A DNA stretch of 61,038 bases from Candidatus Tepidifontimicrobium thermophilum. GTDB lineage: Bacteria > Sysuimicrobiota > Sysuimicrobiia > Sysuimicrobiales > Sysuimicrobiaceae. The notes under the pieces are model-generated. The model saw only the letters and a program-made list of their open reading frames with translations. It did not search any database and had not been told where the DNA came from. Positions 7,042 to 16,774 of this stretch are shown piece by piece; the first letter of the stretch is position 1; each line of letters opens with the position of its first letter. A program made the position numbers and the translations under genes. Location: positions 1 through 61,038 of the forward strand of contig JAVKKH010000014.1 in the NCBI GenBank assembly GCA_031296405.1, in the 5' to 3' direction.

Positions 7042-8573
7042 TGGACGAGGTTTCGAGCCTCCTTTTTGCTTCAGGCCAACCTCCGGCGCTCCGGGAACGA
7101 CCGCCCGCATGCCTGCGGGACTTAGAGCTGGACCGGGTGGTGGAGGCCATCGTGGCGGACCGGGGGGAGTACGGCCTGGAACCCGTCTTCTACACCCCGC
7201 TGCGGGACAGCGACACGGTCTCCTTCCGCCAGGAGGTCTTCCGCGATTTCCGGGAGCCCCGAGTGTCGGACGCGGTCCGTGCCTTCGCTTCGGCCCTCCG
7301 CGCGGTGCGGGCCCACCTGCGCCGTGCGGACAAGGCATACTCCACGCTGGAGAAAGACCGCTGGTTCCTTGACGCGGCCCACCTCTACGTGCAGGCAGTC
7401 CTCGCGCTGTTGGAGGGCCTGTCCTCCTGTCCGCTCCACAGCCGTGGGCTCGTGCGCTTCCGCGACCTGCTGGCCGCGTACGCCGCTTCCCCCGCATTCC
7501 GCAGCCTCGCGGAGGCCGCCGAGAGCCTGCAGGCGGAGCTATCGTCCCTGCGCTTTGCGGTGCTCGTCCAGGGCCTGAGGGTCACCGTCCGCCCCTACCG
7601 GGGGGAGCCCGACCACGCGGAAGTGGTGCGGTCCACCTTCGAGCGTTTCCGACAGGCCCACGGCACCCCGTACGCCTTCGAGTTCCGGCACTCCGCGGAG
7701 CTGAACCACGTGGAAGCGCAGATCCTGGAAGGGGTTTCCCGCCTGAACCCGGACCTGTTCTTTCGGGTGGCGGACTTCCGGAGAACGTGCGGGGGACTGC
7801 CGGCACGTTGGATCGACGCCTTCGACCGGGAGGCCCAGTTCTACCTGGGCTACCTAGACTTCCTCGCTCCCCTCGAGGCGGCAGGCCTGCCCTTCTGCTT
7901 GCCCACCCTGCGCGCGGACAATTCAGAAGCCTTCGCCCAGGGCTGCTTCGACCTCGCACTGGCCGCGAAGCTGGTGGCGCACGGCCGGGTGCCGGTCCTC
8001 AACGACTTCCTCTTCCGTTCTCCGGAGCGGGCCCTGGTGGTCACCGGTCCCAACCAGGGCGGAAAGACTACCTTCGCCCGCGCGGTGGGTCAGGTCTTCT
8101 ACCTGGCTTCGCTCGGTTGCCCGGTCCCTGGCCGGCAGGCCGCCCTTCCGGTGCCGGACCACGTCCTCACCCACTTTCCCCGCGGAGAGTACACGCTGGA
8201 CCTGCACGGCAAACTGGAAGACGACCTTCTGAGGATCCGTGAGATCCTCCAGGTTGCGACCCCCAAAAGTGTGGTGATCGTCAACGAGATCCTCTCCTCC
8301 ACCGCCCTCCGCGACGCCCGCACCCTGAGCCGACGGCTGCTGGGCCGGCTCTTGGAGATTGGCGGCCTGTGCGTGTGGGTGACGTTCCTCGATGAGCTGG
8401 CTTCCCTGAACGAGAAGACCGTGAGCCTGGTAGCCACGGTGCCGCCAGGCCAGCCCGAAGGGCGCACCTTCCGCGTGCTGCGTCGTCCAGCGGACGGGCG
8501 CGCGTACGCGGAGGCCCTGGCCCAGAGGTACCGACTCACGTACCACGACGTCCGCCAGCGCTTCGTCCCATGA
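7041..8573 (+). CDS. MutS-like ATPase (first of a pair)
   Basis: The 510-residue protein has a C-terminal MutS ATPase domain: Walker A GPNQGGKTT at residues 336-344, Walker B VVIVNEIL, and the helical lever/core region before it. The N-terminal mismatch-recognition domain of true MutS is absent, and so is the Smr nuclease of MutS2. It starts with ATG overlapping the USP stop (TGATG) and ends overlapping the second MutS-like gene (ATGA), so the pair is translationally coupled. MutS-like proteins of unknown role are known behind fluoride riboswitches. It is likely to form a heteromer with its neighbour, which is my inference. Confidence 0.88.
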   Translation: MDEVSSLLFASGQPPALRERPPACLRDLELDRVVEAIVADRGEYGLEPVFYTPLRDSDTVSFRQEVFRDFREPRVSDAVRAFASALRAVRAHLRRADKAYSTLEKDRWFLDAAHLYVQAVLALLEGLSSCPLHSRGLVRFRDLLAAYAASPAFRSLAEAAESLQAELSSLRFAVLVQGLRVTVRPYRGEPDHAEVVRSTFERFRQAHGTPYAFEFRHSAELNHVEAQILEGVSRLNPDLFFRVADFRRTCGGLPARWIDAFDREAQFYLGYLDFLAPLEAAGLPFCLPTLRADNSEAFAQGCFDLALAAKLVAHGRVPVLNDFLFRSPERALVVTGPNQGGKTTFARAVGQVFYLASLGCPVPGRQAALPVPDHVLTHFPRGEYTLDLHGKLEDDLLRIREILQVATPKSVVIVNEILSSTALRDARTLSRRLLGRLLEIGGLCVWVTFLDELASLNEKTVSLVATVPPGQPEGRTFRVLRRPADGRAYAEALAQRYRLTYHDVRQRFVP

Positions 8574-10186
8574 CCCCGCGCCTACTGTACCCCGACCGGG
8601 ATTTCGACTGGCGCTGGGCCCTGCAGGCCGCCACGGTCCGAGCGGGCCTGCGGGCCGGCCACCACACTGCCCCTCCCCCAGGCTTCGATCCTTCCGCGGG
8701 ACTTCCCCCAAACGTGGACGACCTAGTCCAGGACCTGGGGCTGTTACCCCTCCTGGAGGCCATGGCCGGGGAGGACGACCTGGTCTTCGAGGTCAGCCGG
8801 AGGCTCCTGCTGGAGGGCACGTCCGCAGACCCTGCTGTGGTGGCCCACCGACAGGCCGTACTGGCAGACTGTCTGGACAACCCGGACGCTGTTCTGGAGC
8901 TGTATGGGGTCAGTCTGGAGGCCGCAGACAAACTCAAAGGCCGGTATCTGGGCGTCCTCGCCCGCTACCCCGACTGGGTGCTGCGCGAGTCCGTCGGGAC
9001 TCTCGCGGCGCTGCTGGGCTCCCTCCGCCGGCTGAAGTCCGCCGCGGATCGCCACGCGCCTCGCTTCCACAGCGAGGGCTGGAGGCGCTTGTTCGCAGCG
9101 CTGCACCGTGACCTGGAGGACTCCTATCTCGGTGAGATGCAACACCACCTGGACGCTCTGAGGCTACCACACGGCCACCTTTGGAGCGCGCGTCTTGGGC
9201 CTGCCAACAAGCCCACCGACCTCCTCCTGCACCCGCCTCCGGAGGGCCCCCGGAGCTGGCTGGAGCGGTGGAAGGCGTGGTTCCGTCGGGGCCAGGATGC
9301 CTACACCTTCGAGCTGTCTCCTCGCGATGAGGCGGGTGTCAAGGCCCTGGAGGCCCTGCGGGACCGGGCTCTGGCCTCAGCAGCCACGGCCGTGGGCCAG
9401 GCCGCCGACCACGTCCGGGACTTCTTCTCCTGCCTGCGCGCCGAACTCGCCTTCTACGTGGGCGGTCTGCGGCTGCACACTCAGCTTCGCCGGCGCGGAT
9501 TCCCCACCTGCCTGCCCTCCGTGCATCCCGCAGGCTACAACCTTTCCGCCCGAGGCCTCTACGACCCCGTGCTGGCCCTGGCAACCGACCGAACTGTCGT
9601 CCCCAACGACCTCGAGGCGAACGGCAAGCGCCTCGTCCTGATCACCGGGCCCAACTCCGGGGGCAAGACCACCTTCCTCCGGAGCGTGGGGATCGCCTGG
9701 CTGATGGCGCAGGCGGGCCTGTTCGTGCCCGCCCAGTCCTTCGCCGTAAGCGTCTGTGACGGGGTGCTGACCCACTTCAAGCGGGAGGAGGACCCGCGCC
9801 TGGAGTCCGGCAAGTTCGTGGAGGAACTCCGTCGCATGCGAACCCTCGTGGACCTCGCCACCGCGCGCTCGGTGTTCCTGTGCAACGAGTCCTTCTCCGC
9901 CACCCACGAGCGCGAGGGGTCGGAGATCGCCTGCCAGGTTCTGGACGCGTTGACGGAAGCGGGGGTCCGCGTGTTCTTCGTTACTCACTTCTTCGAACTG
10001 GCGGATCGCTTCCGCGCCCGGCGATCCGGCTCCGTGCTGTTCCTGCGGGCGGAGCGGGACGCCCAGGGCCGGCGCACGTACCGCATGGTGGAGGCGGAGC
10101 CGCTACCCACCAGCCACGCGGAGGACGTCTACCAGCGGGTCTTCGGGACTGGTGCCGTATCGGGCGTGGGTGCGCGGTCTGGCTGA
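8570..10186 (+). CDS. MutS-like ATPase (second of a pair)
   Basis: This 538-residue paralogue of the preceding protein has Walker A GPNSGGKTTFLRS at residues 360-368 and a Walker B/signature region VFLCNESFSATHEREGSE. It likewise lacks the mismatch-binding domain. The helical middle region LSPRDEAGVKALEALRDRAL and the lever segment are MutS-like. The start ATG overlaps the upstream stop. It ends operon B, 5 bp from the convergent histidine kinase stop. Two different MutS-like ATPases side by side resemble the asymmetric dimers of MutS systems. The role under fluoride stress is unknown. Confidence 0.88.
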   Translation: MTPRLLYPDRDFDWRWALQAATVRAGLRAGHHTAPPPGFDPSAGLPPNVDDLVQDLGLLPLLEAMAGEDDLVFEVSRRLLLEGTSADPAVVAHRQAVLADCLDNPDAVLELYGVSLEAADKLKGRYLGVLARYPDWVLRESVGTLAALLGSLRRLKSAADRHAPRFHSEGWRRLFAALHRDLEDSYLGEMQHHLDALRLPHGHLWSARLGPANKPTDLLLHPPPEGPRSWLERWKAWFRRGQDAYTFELSPRDEAGVKALEALRDRALASAATAVGQAADHVRDFFSCLRAELAFYVGGLRLHTQLRRRGFPTCLPSVHPAGYNLSARGLYDPVLALATDRTVVPNDLEANGKRLVLITGPNSGGKTTFLRSVGIAWLMAQAGLFVPAQSFAVSVCDGVLTHFKREEDPRLESGKFVEELRRMRTLVDLATARSVFLCNESFSATHEREGSEIACQVLDALTEAGVRVFFVTHFFELADRFRARRSGSVLFLRAERDAQGRRTYRMVEAEPLPTSHAEDVYQRVFGTGAVSGVGARSG

Positions 10187-10191
10187 GCCGG

Positions 10192-11493
10192 CTACCGTTC
10201 CCGCGTTCCGCCGCCGGCCGCAGGCAGGACCACCGCCAGCCGGGCGCCGCCGGTCGGGCGGTTGGCCGCCTCCACCCGGCCCCCGTGAGCCAGGGCGATG
10301 TGCTTGGTGATGGCCAGCCCCAGCCCTGTCCCTCCCTCCGCCCGGCTGCGGGAAGGGTCGGCGCGGTAGAAGCGCTCGAACACCCGGGGGAGGTGCTCTG
10401 GAGGGATCCCTGGGCCCGTGTCCTCCGCCACCAGAGACACCTCCCCGTCGCGTAGCTCTACCTTGAGCACCACCTGGCCGCCAGACGGTGTGTACTTGAC
10501 CGCGTTGTCCACCAGGTTCCCAAGGGCCTGCTCCAGCCGATCCCGGTCGCCCCGGACCCGCGCCTTTCCGGGCTGGACCACCAGGGCCACTCCCTTCCGC
10601 TCGGCTGCGGCCGCGTACCGCCGCGCCACCGCCTCCAGCAGTTCCTCCGCCTCGAGGTCCTCCCACCGCAGGCGCACCACCCCGGCCTCCAGGGCGGACA
10701 GGTCCAGCAGGTCGTTCACCAGCCGGCTCATACGGTCCACCTCCTGGAGCATCTGAGCGAGGAACCGGGCCGCCAGCTGTGGGTCTTCCAGTGCGCCGTC
10801 CCGCAGCGCCTCCGCCATGGCCCGCACCGACGCAAGGGGGGTGCGCAGCTCGTGGGAGACGTTGGCCACGAAGTCGCGCCGCACCGCCTCCGCCCGACGA
10901 TCCTGGGTCACGTCCTGCACCAGGAGCAAGAACCCGCCTGAGGCCAGCCGACGGGCCACCACCTGCAGCACGCCGCCCAGCTCCAGGTCCCGCACCGCCT
11001 CGCCGGCCCGCTCTGCACGGTCCAGTAGTTCGTCCACCTCGTGGCGTCGAAAGAGCGCCACCGCGGACGTGTCCGCCGCCTGCTCGCGCTGGACGCCCAG
11101 CAGGGCCGCCGCGGGACGGTTCACCCACACCGCCCGCCGCCGGTGGTCCAGCTCCACGAGACCCCACGGGAGCGCCTCCACCAGCTCCCGGAGGTGGCTC
11201 CCCCGGGCCCGGGCCCGTTGCAGGTCCTCCCGCACCTCCCGCAGCACGGACTCCACCGCCGCGGCCAGCTCCCGGCCAGAAGCCCCCTCCCGCTCCAAGG
11301 CGCGCGGGTCGCGGAGTCCCTGCGCGACAGCCCGAACGGCCCGCCGCCAGGACCACTCCCGCCAGCCCGCCACCAGGAATGCGACGCAGGCCAGCCACCC
11401 GAAGGCCGCAGCCCACCGGTCCGCCGCGGCCCAAGCCCACGCGGCCGCGGCACCGGCCACCGCCGCCAGAACCCACCATGTCCGGGGACTCAC
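10192..11493 (-). CDS. PhoR-like sensor histidine kinase
   Basis: The 433-residue kinase starts at GTG. Two hydrophobic segments (about 6-44) with almost no external loop are followed by a PAS-like region (about 100-200, ELVEALPWGLVELD). The HisKA domain has NVSHELRTP with phosphorylated His214. HATPase motifs are LGNLVDNAVKYT, EDTGPGIP, ERFYR and GGTGLGLAI. The lack of an extracellular domain is like intramembrane- or PAS-sensing kinases. It lies 27 bp downstream of a PhoB/OmpR-type regulator and is probably its partner. The stimulus is unknown. It converges on the fluoride operon with only 5 bp between stops. Confidence 0.93.
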   Translation of the reverse strand: MSPRTWWVLAAVAGAAAAWAWAAADRWAAAFGWLACVAFLVAGWREWSWRRAVRAVAQGLRDPRALEREGASGRELAAAVESVLREVREDLQRARARGSHLRELVEALPWGLVELDHRRRAVWVNRPAAALLGVQREQAADTSAVALFRRHEVDELLDRAERAGEAVRDLELGGVLQVVARRLASGGFLLLVQDVTQDRRAEAVRRDFVANVSHELRTPLASVRAMAEALRDGALEDPQLAARFLAQMLQEVDRMSRLVNDLLDLSALEAGVVRLRWEDLEAEELLEAVARRYAAAAERKGVALVVQPGKARVRGDRDRLEQALGNLVDNAVKYTPSGGQVVLKVELRDGEVSLVAEDTGPGIPPEHLPRVFERFYRADPSRSRAEGGTGLGLAITKHIALAHGGRVEAANRPTGGARLAVVLPAAGGGTRER

Positions 11494-11520
11494 GATGCTG
11501 GGTGCCCTGTACAGGGCGGA

Positions 11521-12192
11521 TCAGGGTTCCAGACGGTACCCAACTCCGCGCACGGTCTCGATGCGCACCGCGGAGCCCGCCTCCCGCAGCTTGCGCCGAA
11601 GCCACGAGACGTGCACGTCCACGGTGCGCTCGTCCCCCTCATAGTCGTAGCCCCACACCCGCTCCAGCAGCTGGCCGCGGCTGAGGACCCGCCCTGCGTT
11701 TCGCAACAGGACCTCCAGCAGGTCGTACTCCTTGGGGCTCAGGGGCAAGGACCGGCCGCCGCAACGCACCTCGTGGCGCGCGGGGTCCAACACCAGGTCG
11801 CCCACCGACAGAGGAGCTGTCTGCTGGATCCCCCGCCGACGCAGGGCCGCCCGCACCCGGGCCATGAGCTCCCGCATGGAGAAAGGCTTGGTGACGTAGT
11901 CGTCCGCACCGAGGTCCAACCCCACCACGCGGTCGGTCTCGTCCGACCGGGCGGTGAGCAGCACGATGGGGACGTCGCTGTCCTGCCGCAGGATCCGGCA
12001 CAGCTCGAACCCGCTCATGCCCGGCAGCATGACGTCCAGTAGGATCAGGTCGAACCGCTCGGACCGGGCCAGCTCCAGGGCCCGCAGGCCGTCCAGGGCC
12101 TCCGCCACCTCGTGGCCCTCCCGCTGGAGGGCGAACCGGATGGCGTCGACCAGGGGCGGCTCGTCGTCCACCACTAGGATCCGGGCCGCCAT
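11521..12192 (-). CDS. OmpR/PhoB-family response regulator
   Basis: The 223-residue DNA-binding regulator has an N-terminal receiver domain with acidic residues Asp9-Asp10, phospho-acceptor Asp53 in LLDVMLPG, and the conserved Lys in DYVTKPF. The C-terminal winged helix has LSPKEYDLLEVLLRN, GRVLSRGQLLERVWG and VDVHVSWLRRKL. It is followed by its kinase and preceded by the dCMP deaminase gene with a 1-bp gap, so it probably shares the long housekeeping transcript. Targets are unknown. Confidence 0.95.
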   Translation of the reverse strand: MAARILVVDDEPPLVDAIRFALQREGHEVAEALDGLRALELARSERFDLILLDVMLPGMSGFELCRILRQDSDVPIVLLTARSDETDRVVGLDLGADDYVTKPFSMRELMARVRAALRRRGIQQTAPLSVGDLVLDPARHEVRCGGRSLPLSPKEYDLLEVLLRNAGRVLSRGQLLERVWGYDYEGDERTVDVHVSWLRRKLREAGSAVRIETVRGVGYRLEP

Positions 12193-12193
12193 C

Positions 12194-12673
12194 TCAGGGG
12201 AAGGCGGCCGGCGCCAGGGCCTGCAAGGGACCCGTGTACCGCACGAGCTCCACGCCCGCCTCCTGCAGGAGCCGGGCTGCCATGGGGTCCGGATAGTCGC
12301 CCGCGTACACCACCCGGCGGATCCCCGCGTTCACGATCATCTTCGCGCACACCAGGCACGGCTGGTAGGTGGAGTACAGCGTGGCCCCCGCGATGGCCAC
12401 CCCGTGGTAGGCCGCCTGGATGATGGCGTTCTGCTCGGCGTGGATACACAGGCACGTGTCGTGGCCGGTCCCCGGCGGAGTAGCCCCCGCACAGCGCGCG
12501 CAGCCACCGTCGCCGCAGTTCCGGAGTCCCCTCGGGGTGTCGTTGTACCCGGTGGACAGCACCATGCGGTCCTTCACCACCACGGCACCCACGCGCCGCC
12601 GGGTACAGGTGGACCGCGTGGCGGCCAAAGCCGCCATGCTCATGAAGTACTCGTCCCAGCCGGGCCGCTCCAC
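12194..12673 (-). CDS. dCMP deaminase (ComEB-type)
   Basis: This 159-residue zinc deaminase converts dCMP to dUMP for dTTP synthesis. The catalytic zinc site is HAEQNAI with PCLVCAK. An upstream Cys/His insertion (GDGGCARCAG ... DTCLCIHAE) is typical of ComEB/dCMP deaminases. GTG start. It lies 1 bp after the uracil phosphoribosyltransferase stop, an arrangement (upp then dCMP deaminase) seen in Bacillota-like genomes, so both serve pyrimidine metabolism. Confidence 0.93.
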   Translation of the reverse strand: MERPGWDEYFMSMAALAATRSTCTRRRVGAVVVKDRMVLSTGYNDTPRGLRNCGDGGCARCAGATPPGTGHDTCLCIHAEQNAIIQAAYHGVAIAGATLYSTYQPCLVCAKMIVNAGIRRVVYAGDYPDPMAARLLQEAGVELVRYTGPLQALAPAAFP

Positions 12674-12674
12674 C

Positions 12675-13304
12675 CTATCTGGTGCCGAACAGCCGGTCCC
12701 CTGCGTCCCCCAGGCCCGGGAGGATGTAGCCGTGGTCGTTGAGCCGCTCGTCCACCGCCGCGGTGTAGATGACCACGTCCGGGTGGTCCCGGTGTACCCG
12801 CGCGATGCCCTCGGGCGCCGCGATCAGGCACATGAGCTTGAACCGCGTCGCCCCGCGCTCCTTGATGAGCCGCACGCACTCCGCCGCGGACCCGCCTGTG
12901 GCCAGCATGGGGTCCAACACCATGACCTCCCGCTCCGCGATGTCCGGGGGCAGCTTGACGTAGTAGGTGACCGGTTCCAACGTCTCGGGGTCCCGCCAGA
13001 TGCCCACGTGCCCCACCCGCGCCGTGGGCATCAGCTTGGTGATGCCCGGCTCCATCCCCAGACCCGCCCGCAGGATGGGGACCACCGCCAGCTCGTAGCC
13101 GGCGATGGACTTCCCCCGGGTCCGGGCGAGGGGCGTTTCCACCTCCACGTCCCGCGTCCGCAGGTCCCGGGTAGCCTCGAAGGCCAGGAGCATGCTGAGT
13201 TCCTCCACCAGCTCCCGGAACTCCTTGTGGGGGGTGTTGCGGTCGCGCAGGATCGCCACCTTGTGCTGGATCAGGGGGTGATCCACCACGAAGACCTTGG
13301 ACAC
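12675..13304 (-). CDS. upp: Uracil phosphoribosyltransferase
   Basis: This enzyme salvages uracil to UMP with PRPP. The 209-residue length is standard. The PRPP-binding loop is [13 protein letters not shown], the flexible loop and uracil-binding segment is [13 protein letters not shown], and the N-terminal [16 protein letters not shown] is a hallmark. GTG start. It lies between glyA and the dCMP deaminase in the minus-strand cluster, the same order as in many Bacillota-like genomes. Confidence 0.97.
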   Translation of the reverse strand: MSKVFVVDHPLIQHKVAILRDRNTPHKEFRELVEELSMLLAFEATRDLRTRDVEVETPLARTRGKSIAGYELAVVPILRAGLGMEPGITKLMPTARVGHVGIWRDPETLEPVTYYVKLPPDIAEREVMVLDPMLATGGSAAECVRLIKERGATRFKLMCLIAAPEGIARVHRDHPDVVIYTAAVDERLNDHGYILPGLGDAGDRLFGTR

Positions 13305-13350
13305 CCTCGCACCCCTTTCCGCCTGACCCGCCCGAAGCCCCCCACGCTCC

Positions 13351-14625
<1,275 letters not shown>

Positions 14626-14632
14626 GACAGGT

Positions 14633-15085
14633 TCACCCCCTCCCGTACTTTCGTTCCACCGCCCGGATCTTCGCGAGCCGCCGGTCGTGCCGGCCGCCCT
14701 CGTAGCGGGCCTCCAGCCACGTGCGCACGATCTCCCGGGCCAGCTCCGGCCCGATCACCCGCGCCCCCAGGGACAGCACGTTGGCGTCGTTGTGGGCCCT
14801 CGCCATCCGCGCGGTGTAGGACTCCCAGCACACCGCGCACCGCACGCCCGGTACCTTGTTGGCCGCCATGGCCTCCCCGTTGCCGCTGCCGCCCAGCACG
14901 ATGCCGAGGTCACATTCCCCCCGCGCCACCGCTTCCGCCGCGGGGACCACGAAGTCCGGGTAGTCCACGGGGTCCGGAGTGTGGGTGCCGAAGTCCTGGA
15001 CCTCGTGTCCCAGGTCCTGGACGAACCGTTTCAGCTCCTCTTTGAGGGCGTAGCCCGCGTGGTCGCTGGCGATGGCGATGCGCAC
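14633..15085 (-). CDS. rpiB: Ribose-5-phosphate isomerase B
   Basis: The enzyme interconverts ribose-5-phosphate and ribulose-5-phosphate in the pentose phosphate pathway. The 150-residue protein begins [17 protein letters not shown] after a GTG start; longer upstream reading lacks similarity. The catalytic loop reads [16 protein letters not shown], so the Cys of the E. coli enzyme (CGTGVG) is Ser and the conserved Glu of mycobacterial RpiB is present. The segment [21 protein letters not shown] is typical. Alternatively some homologues act on other sugar phosphates. Confidence 0.94.
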   Translation of the reverse strand: MRIAIASDHAGYALKEELKRFVQDLGHEVQDFGTHTPDPVDYPDFVVPAAEAVARGECDLGIVLGGSGNGEAMAANKVPGVRCAVCWESYTARMARAHNDANVLSLGARVIGPELAREIVRTWLEARYEGGRHDRRLAKIRAVERKYGRG

Positions 15086-15095
15086 GGCCGGGTGG

Positions 15096-15767
15096 TTACT
15101 TCGCGGCCGAGACCACCTCCACCTGCCCGGCGTCCCACACGCGCTCCACGACCTCCGCAGGGATGGGGCCGGGCCGCAGCACCCGCGGCCGGACCCCGGT
15201 GCAGTCCACCACGGTGGAGGGCCGGCCCGCCAAGCGGCCGCCGTCCAGCACCAGGCCCACACGGCCGTCCAGGTCCGACAGCACCTGCGCCACCGTCACC
15301 GGCGCGGGCCTTCCCGTAGAGTTGGCGCTTGTCCCCACCAGCGGGGACCCGCACGCCCTCACCAGTGCCCTCGGCACGGGGTGGTCCGGCACCCGCAGGC
15401 CCACGGTGCCTGTCCCCGCGGTGACCAGCTCCGCCACCACACCCCGGGACGGCAGCACGACCGTGAGCGGTCCGGGCCAGAACCGCTTCATGAGCCTGCG
15501 AGCTCCTTCAGGGATCTCCGCGAGCTCATCGGCCTGTCGGACGTCCGCGAGCAGCACGGGCACGGGCTGGTCCGGAGGCCTTCCCTTGATCTCGAAGACC
15601 CGGCGGACGGCGGATGGGTTGGTGGCGTCACAGCCCAGCCCGTACACGGTGTCGGTGGGGTAAACCACCACGTCCCCCGCCCGGAGGGCCTCCACAGCCC
15701 TTCTGGGAACTGGAGCGTCGGCGTCCACACGCAGCACCGCTACGGGGTTCAACAGCAGCTCCACCAT
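15096..15767 (-). CDS. tsaC: Threonylcarbamoyl-AMP synthase (TsaC/Sua5 family)
   Basis: This enzyme makes the threonylcarbamoyl-adenylate used to form t6A at position 37 of tRNAs reading ANN codons. The 223-residue product has only the YrdC domain and no Sua5 C-terminal domain. Signatures are VVVYPTDTVYGLGCDA, KGRPPDQPVPVLL, RFWPGPLTVVL and SPLVGTSANSTG. The ATG at 15767 was chosen over the longer frame because the added N-terminus shows no family features. It lies between prmC and rpiB, a common neighbourhood. Confidence 0.95.
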   Translation of the reverse strand: MVELLLNPVAVLRVDADAPVPRRAVEALRAGDVVVYPTDTVYGLGCDATNPSAVRRVFEIKGRPPDQPVPVLLADVRQADELAEIPEGARRLMKRFWPGPLTVVLPSRGVVAELVTAGTGTVGLRVPDHPVPRALVRACGSPLVGTSANSTGRPAPVTVAQVLSDLDGRVGLVLDGGRLAGRPSTVVDCTGVRPRVLRPGPIPAEVVERVWDAGQVEVVSAAK

Positions 15768-15859
15768 AGGCTCAGGTCCCTCCACGAACGGATGGCCGGT
15801 CGAAGCGGGCCTCGGCCCCACTGTACGGCCGTGGGGCCAGCGCCGCAACCGGCGATCGC

Positions 15860-16765
15860 TCACCTCCACCGCGCCACCACCACGCGCTCCAGCCCCGCCA
15901 GATCCCTCACCGCCCGCACCTCCCGGTAGCCCATCCGCTCCAGGGTCCGCATGACCTGCCGCGCCTGGTCCCACTTTGCCGCTACCTCCAACGCGAGGAC
16001 CCCGCTTTCCCGCAACACCGCCCGCGCCTGGTCCGCGATCCGCTCGTGCAGCTCAACCCCGCGCGGGCCGGGCGCGAACACCGCCACCTCCGGCTCGGCC
16101 AGCACCTCCGGGGGCAGCTCCGAGCGCGCGGAGGGAGGCACGTACGGCGGGTTCGCCGCCACCGCGTGCGCCCGCAGGCCAGCCTGCAGCAACGGCTCCA
16201 GCGCGTCCCCGTGCAACAGCTGCACGCGCCCGGACACCCCGTGGCGTCCTGCGTTCCGCTCCGCCACGGCCAGGGCGTCCCGGGACACGTCCGTGGCGTA
16301 CACCGTGGCGTCCGGCCGACGGACCGCCAGCGCCACGGCCACCGCGCCGCTACCCGTGCCCACGTCCACGTACGCGGGATCCTTCACGTCCCGCGTGGCC
16401 TCCAGAACCACCTCCACCAGGTGCTCCGTCTCGGGTCGAGGCACCAGCACCCGCTCGTCCACCCAGAACGGCAGCCCGCAGAACTCCCGCTCGCCTACCA
16501 GGTACGCCAGCGGCCTCCCGGACCCGCGCTGCTCCAGCAGCTCCACGTAGCGGCGCCAGGCACCCTCCTCCACCGAGGCCGGCCACCGCACGTACAGCTG
16601 CGCCCGGGTCACCCCGAGGGCACAGCGCAGCAGGACCTCCGCCTCCAGGGCGGCCGCCTCCACCCCGCAGGCGCTCAGGTGTTCCCTGCCCCACAGGTAC
16701 GCCTCGCGGACGCTACTGGGTACCGCGCTTTTGCAGAAAGCGGTCCGGGGAGGAACTGGCCGCAT
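15860..16765 (-). CDS. prmC: Release-factor glutamine methyltransferase
   Basis: PrmC methylates the Gln of the GGQ motif of release factors with SAM. The 301-residue product has the N-terminal helical domain and the SAM-binding domain with VDVGTGSGAVAVALA. The catalytic motif is NPPYVPP. An AAGGA ribosome site supports the ATG. It is directly after prfA (9-bp gap), its substrate gene, as in most bacteria. Confidence 0.96.
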   Translation of the reverse strand: MRPVPPRTAFCKSAVPSSVREAYLWGREHLSACGVEAAALEAEVLLRCALGVTRAQLYVRWPASVEEGAWRRYVELLEQRGSGRPLAYLVGEREFCGLPFWVDERVLVPRPETEHLVEVVLEATRDVKDPAYVDVGTGSGAVAVALAVRRPDATVYATDVSRDALAVAERNAGRHGVSGRVQLLHGDALEPLLQAGLRAHAVAANPPYVPPSARSELPPEVLAEPEVAVFAPGPRGVELHERIADQARAVLRESGVLALEVAAKWDQARQVMRTLERMGYREVRAVRDLAGLERVVVARWR

Positions 16766-16774
16766 GCGCTTCCT

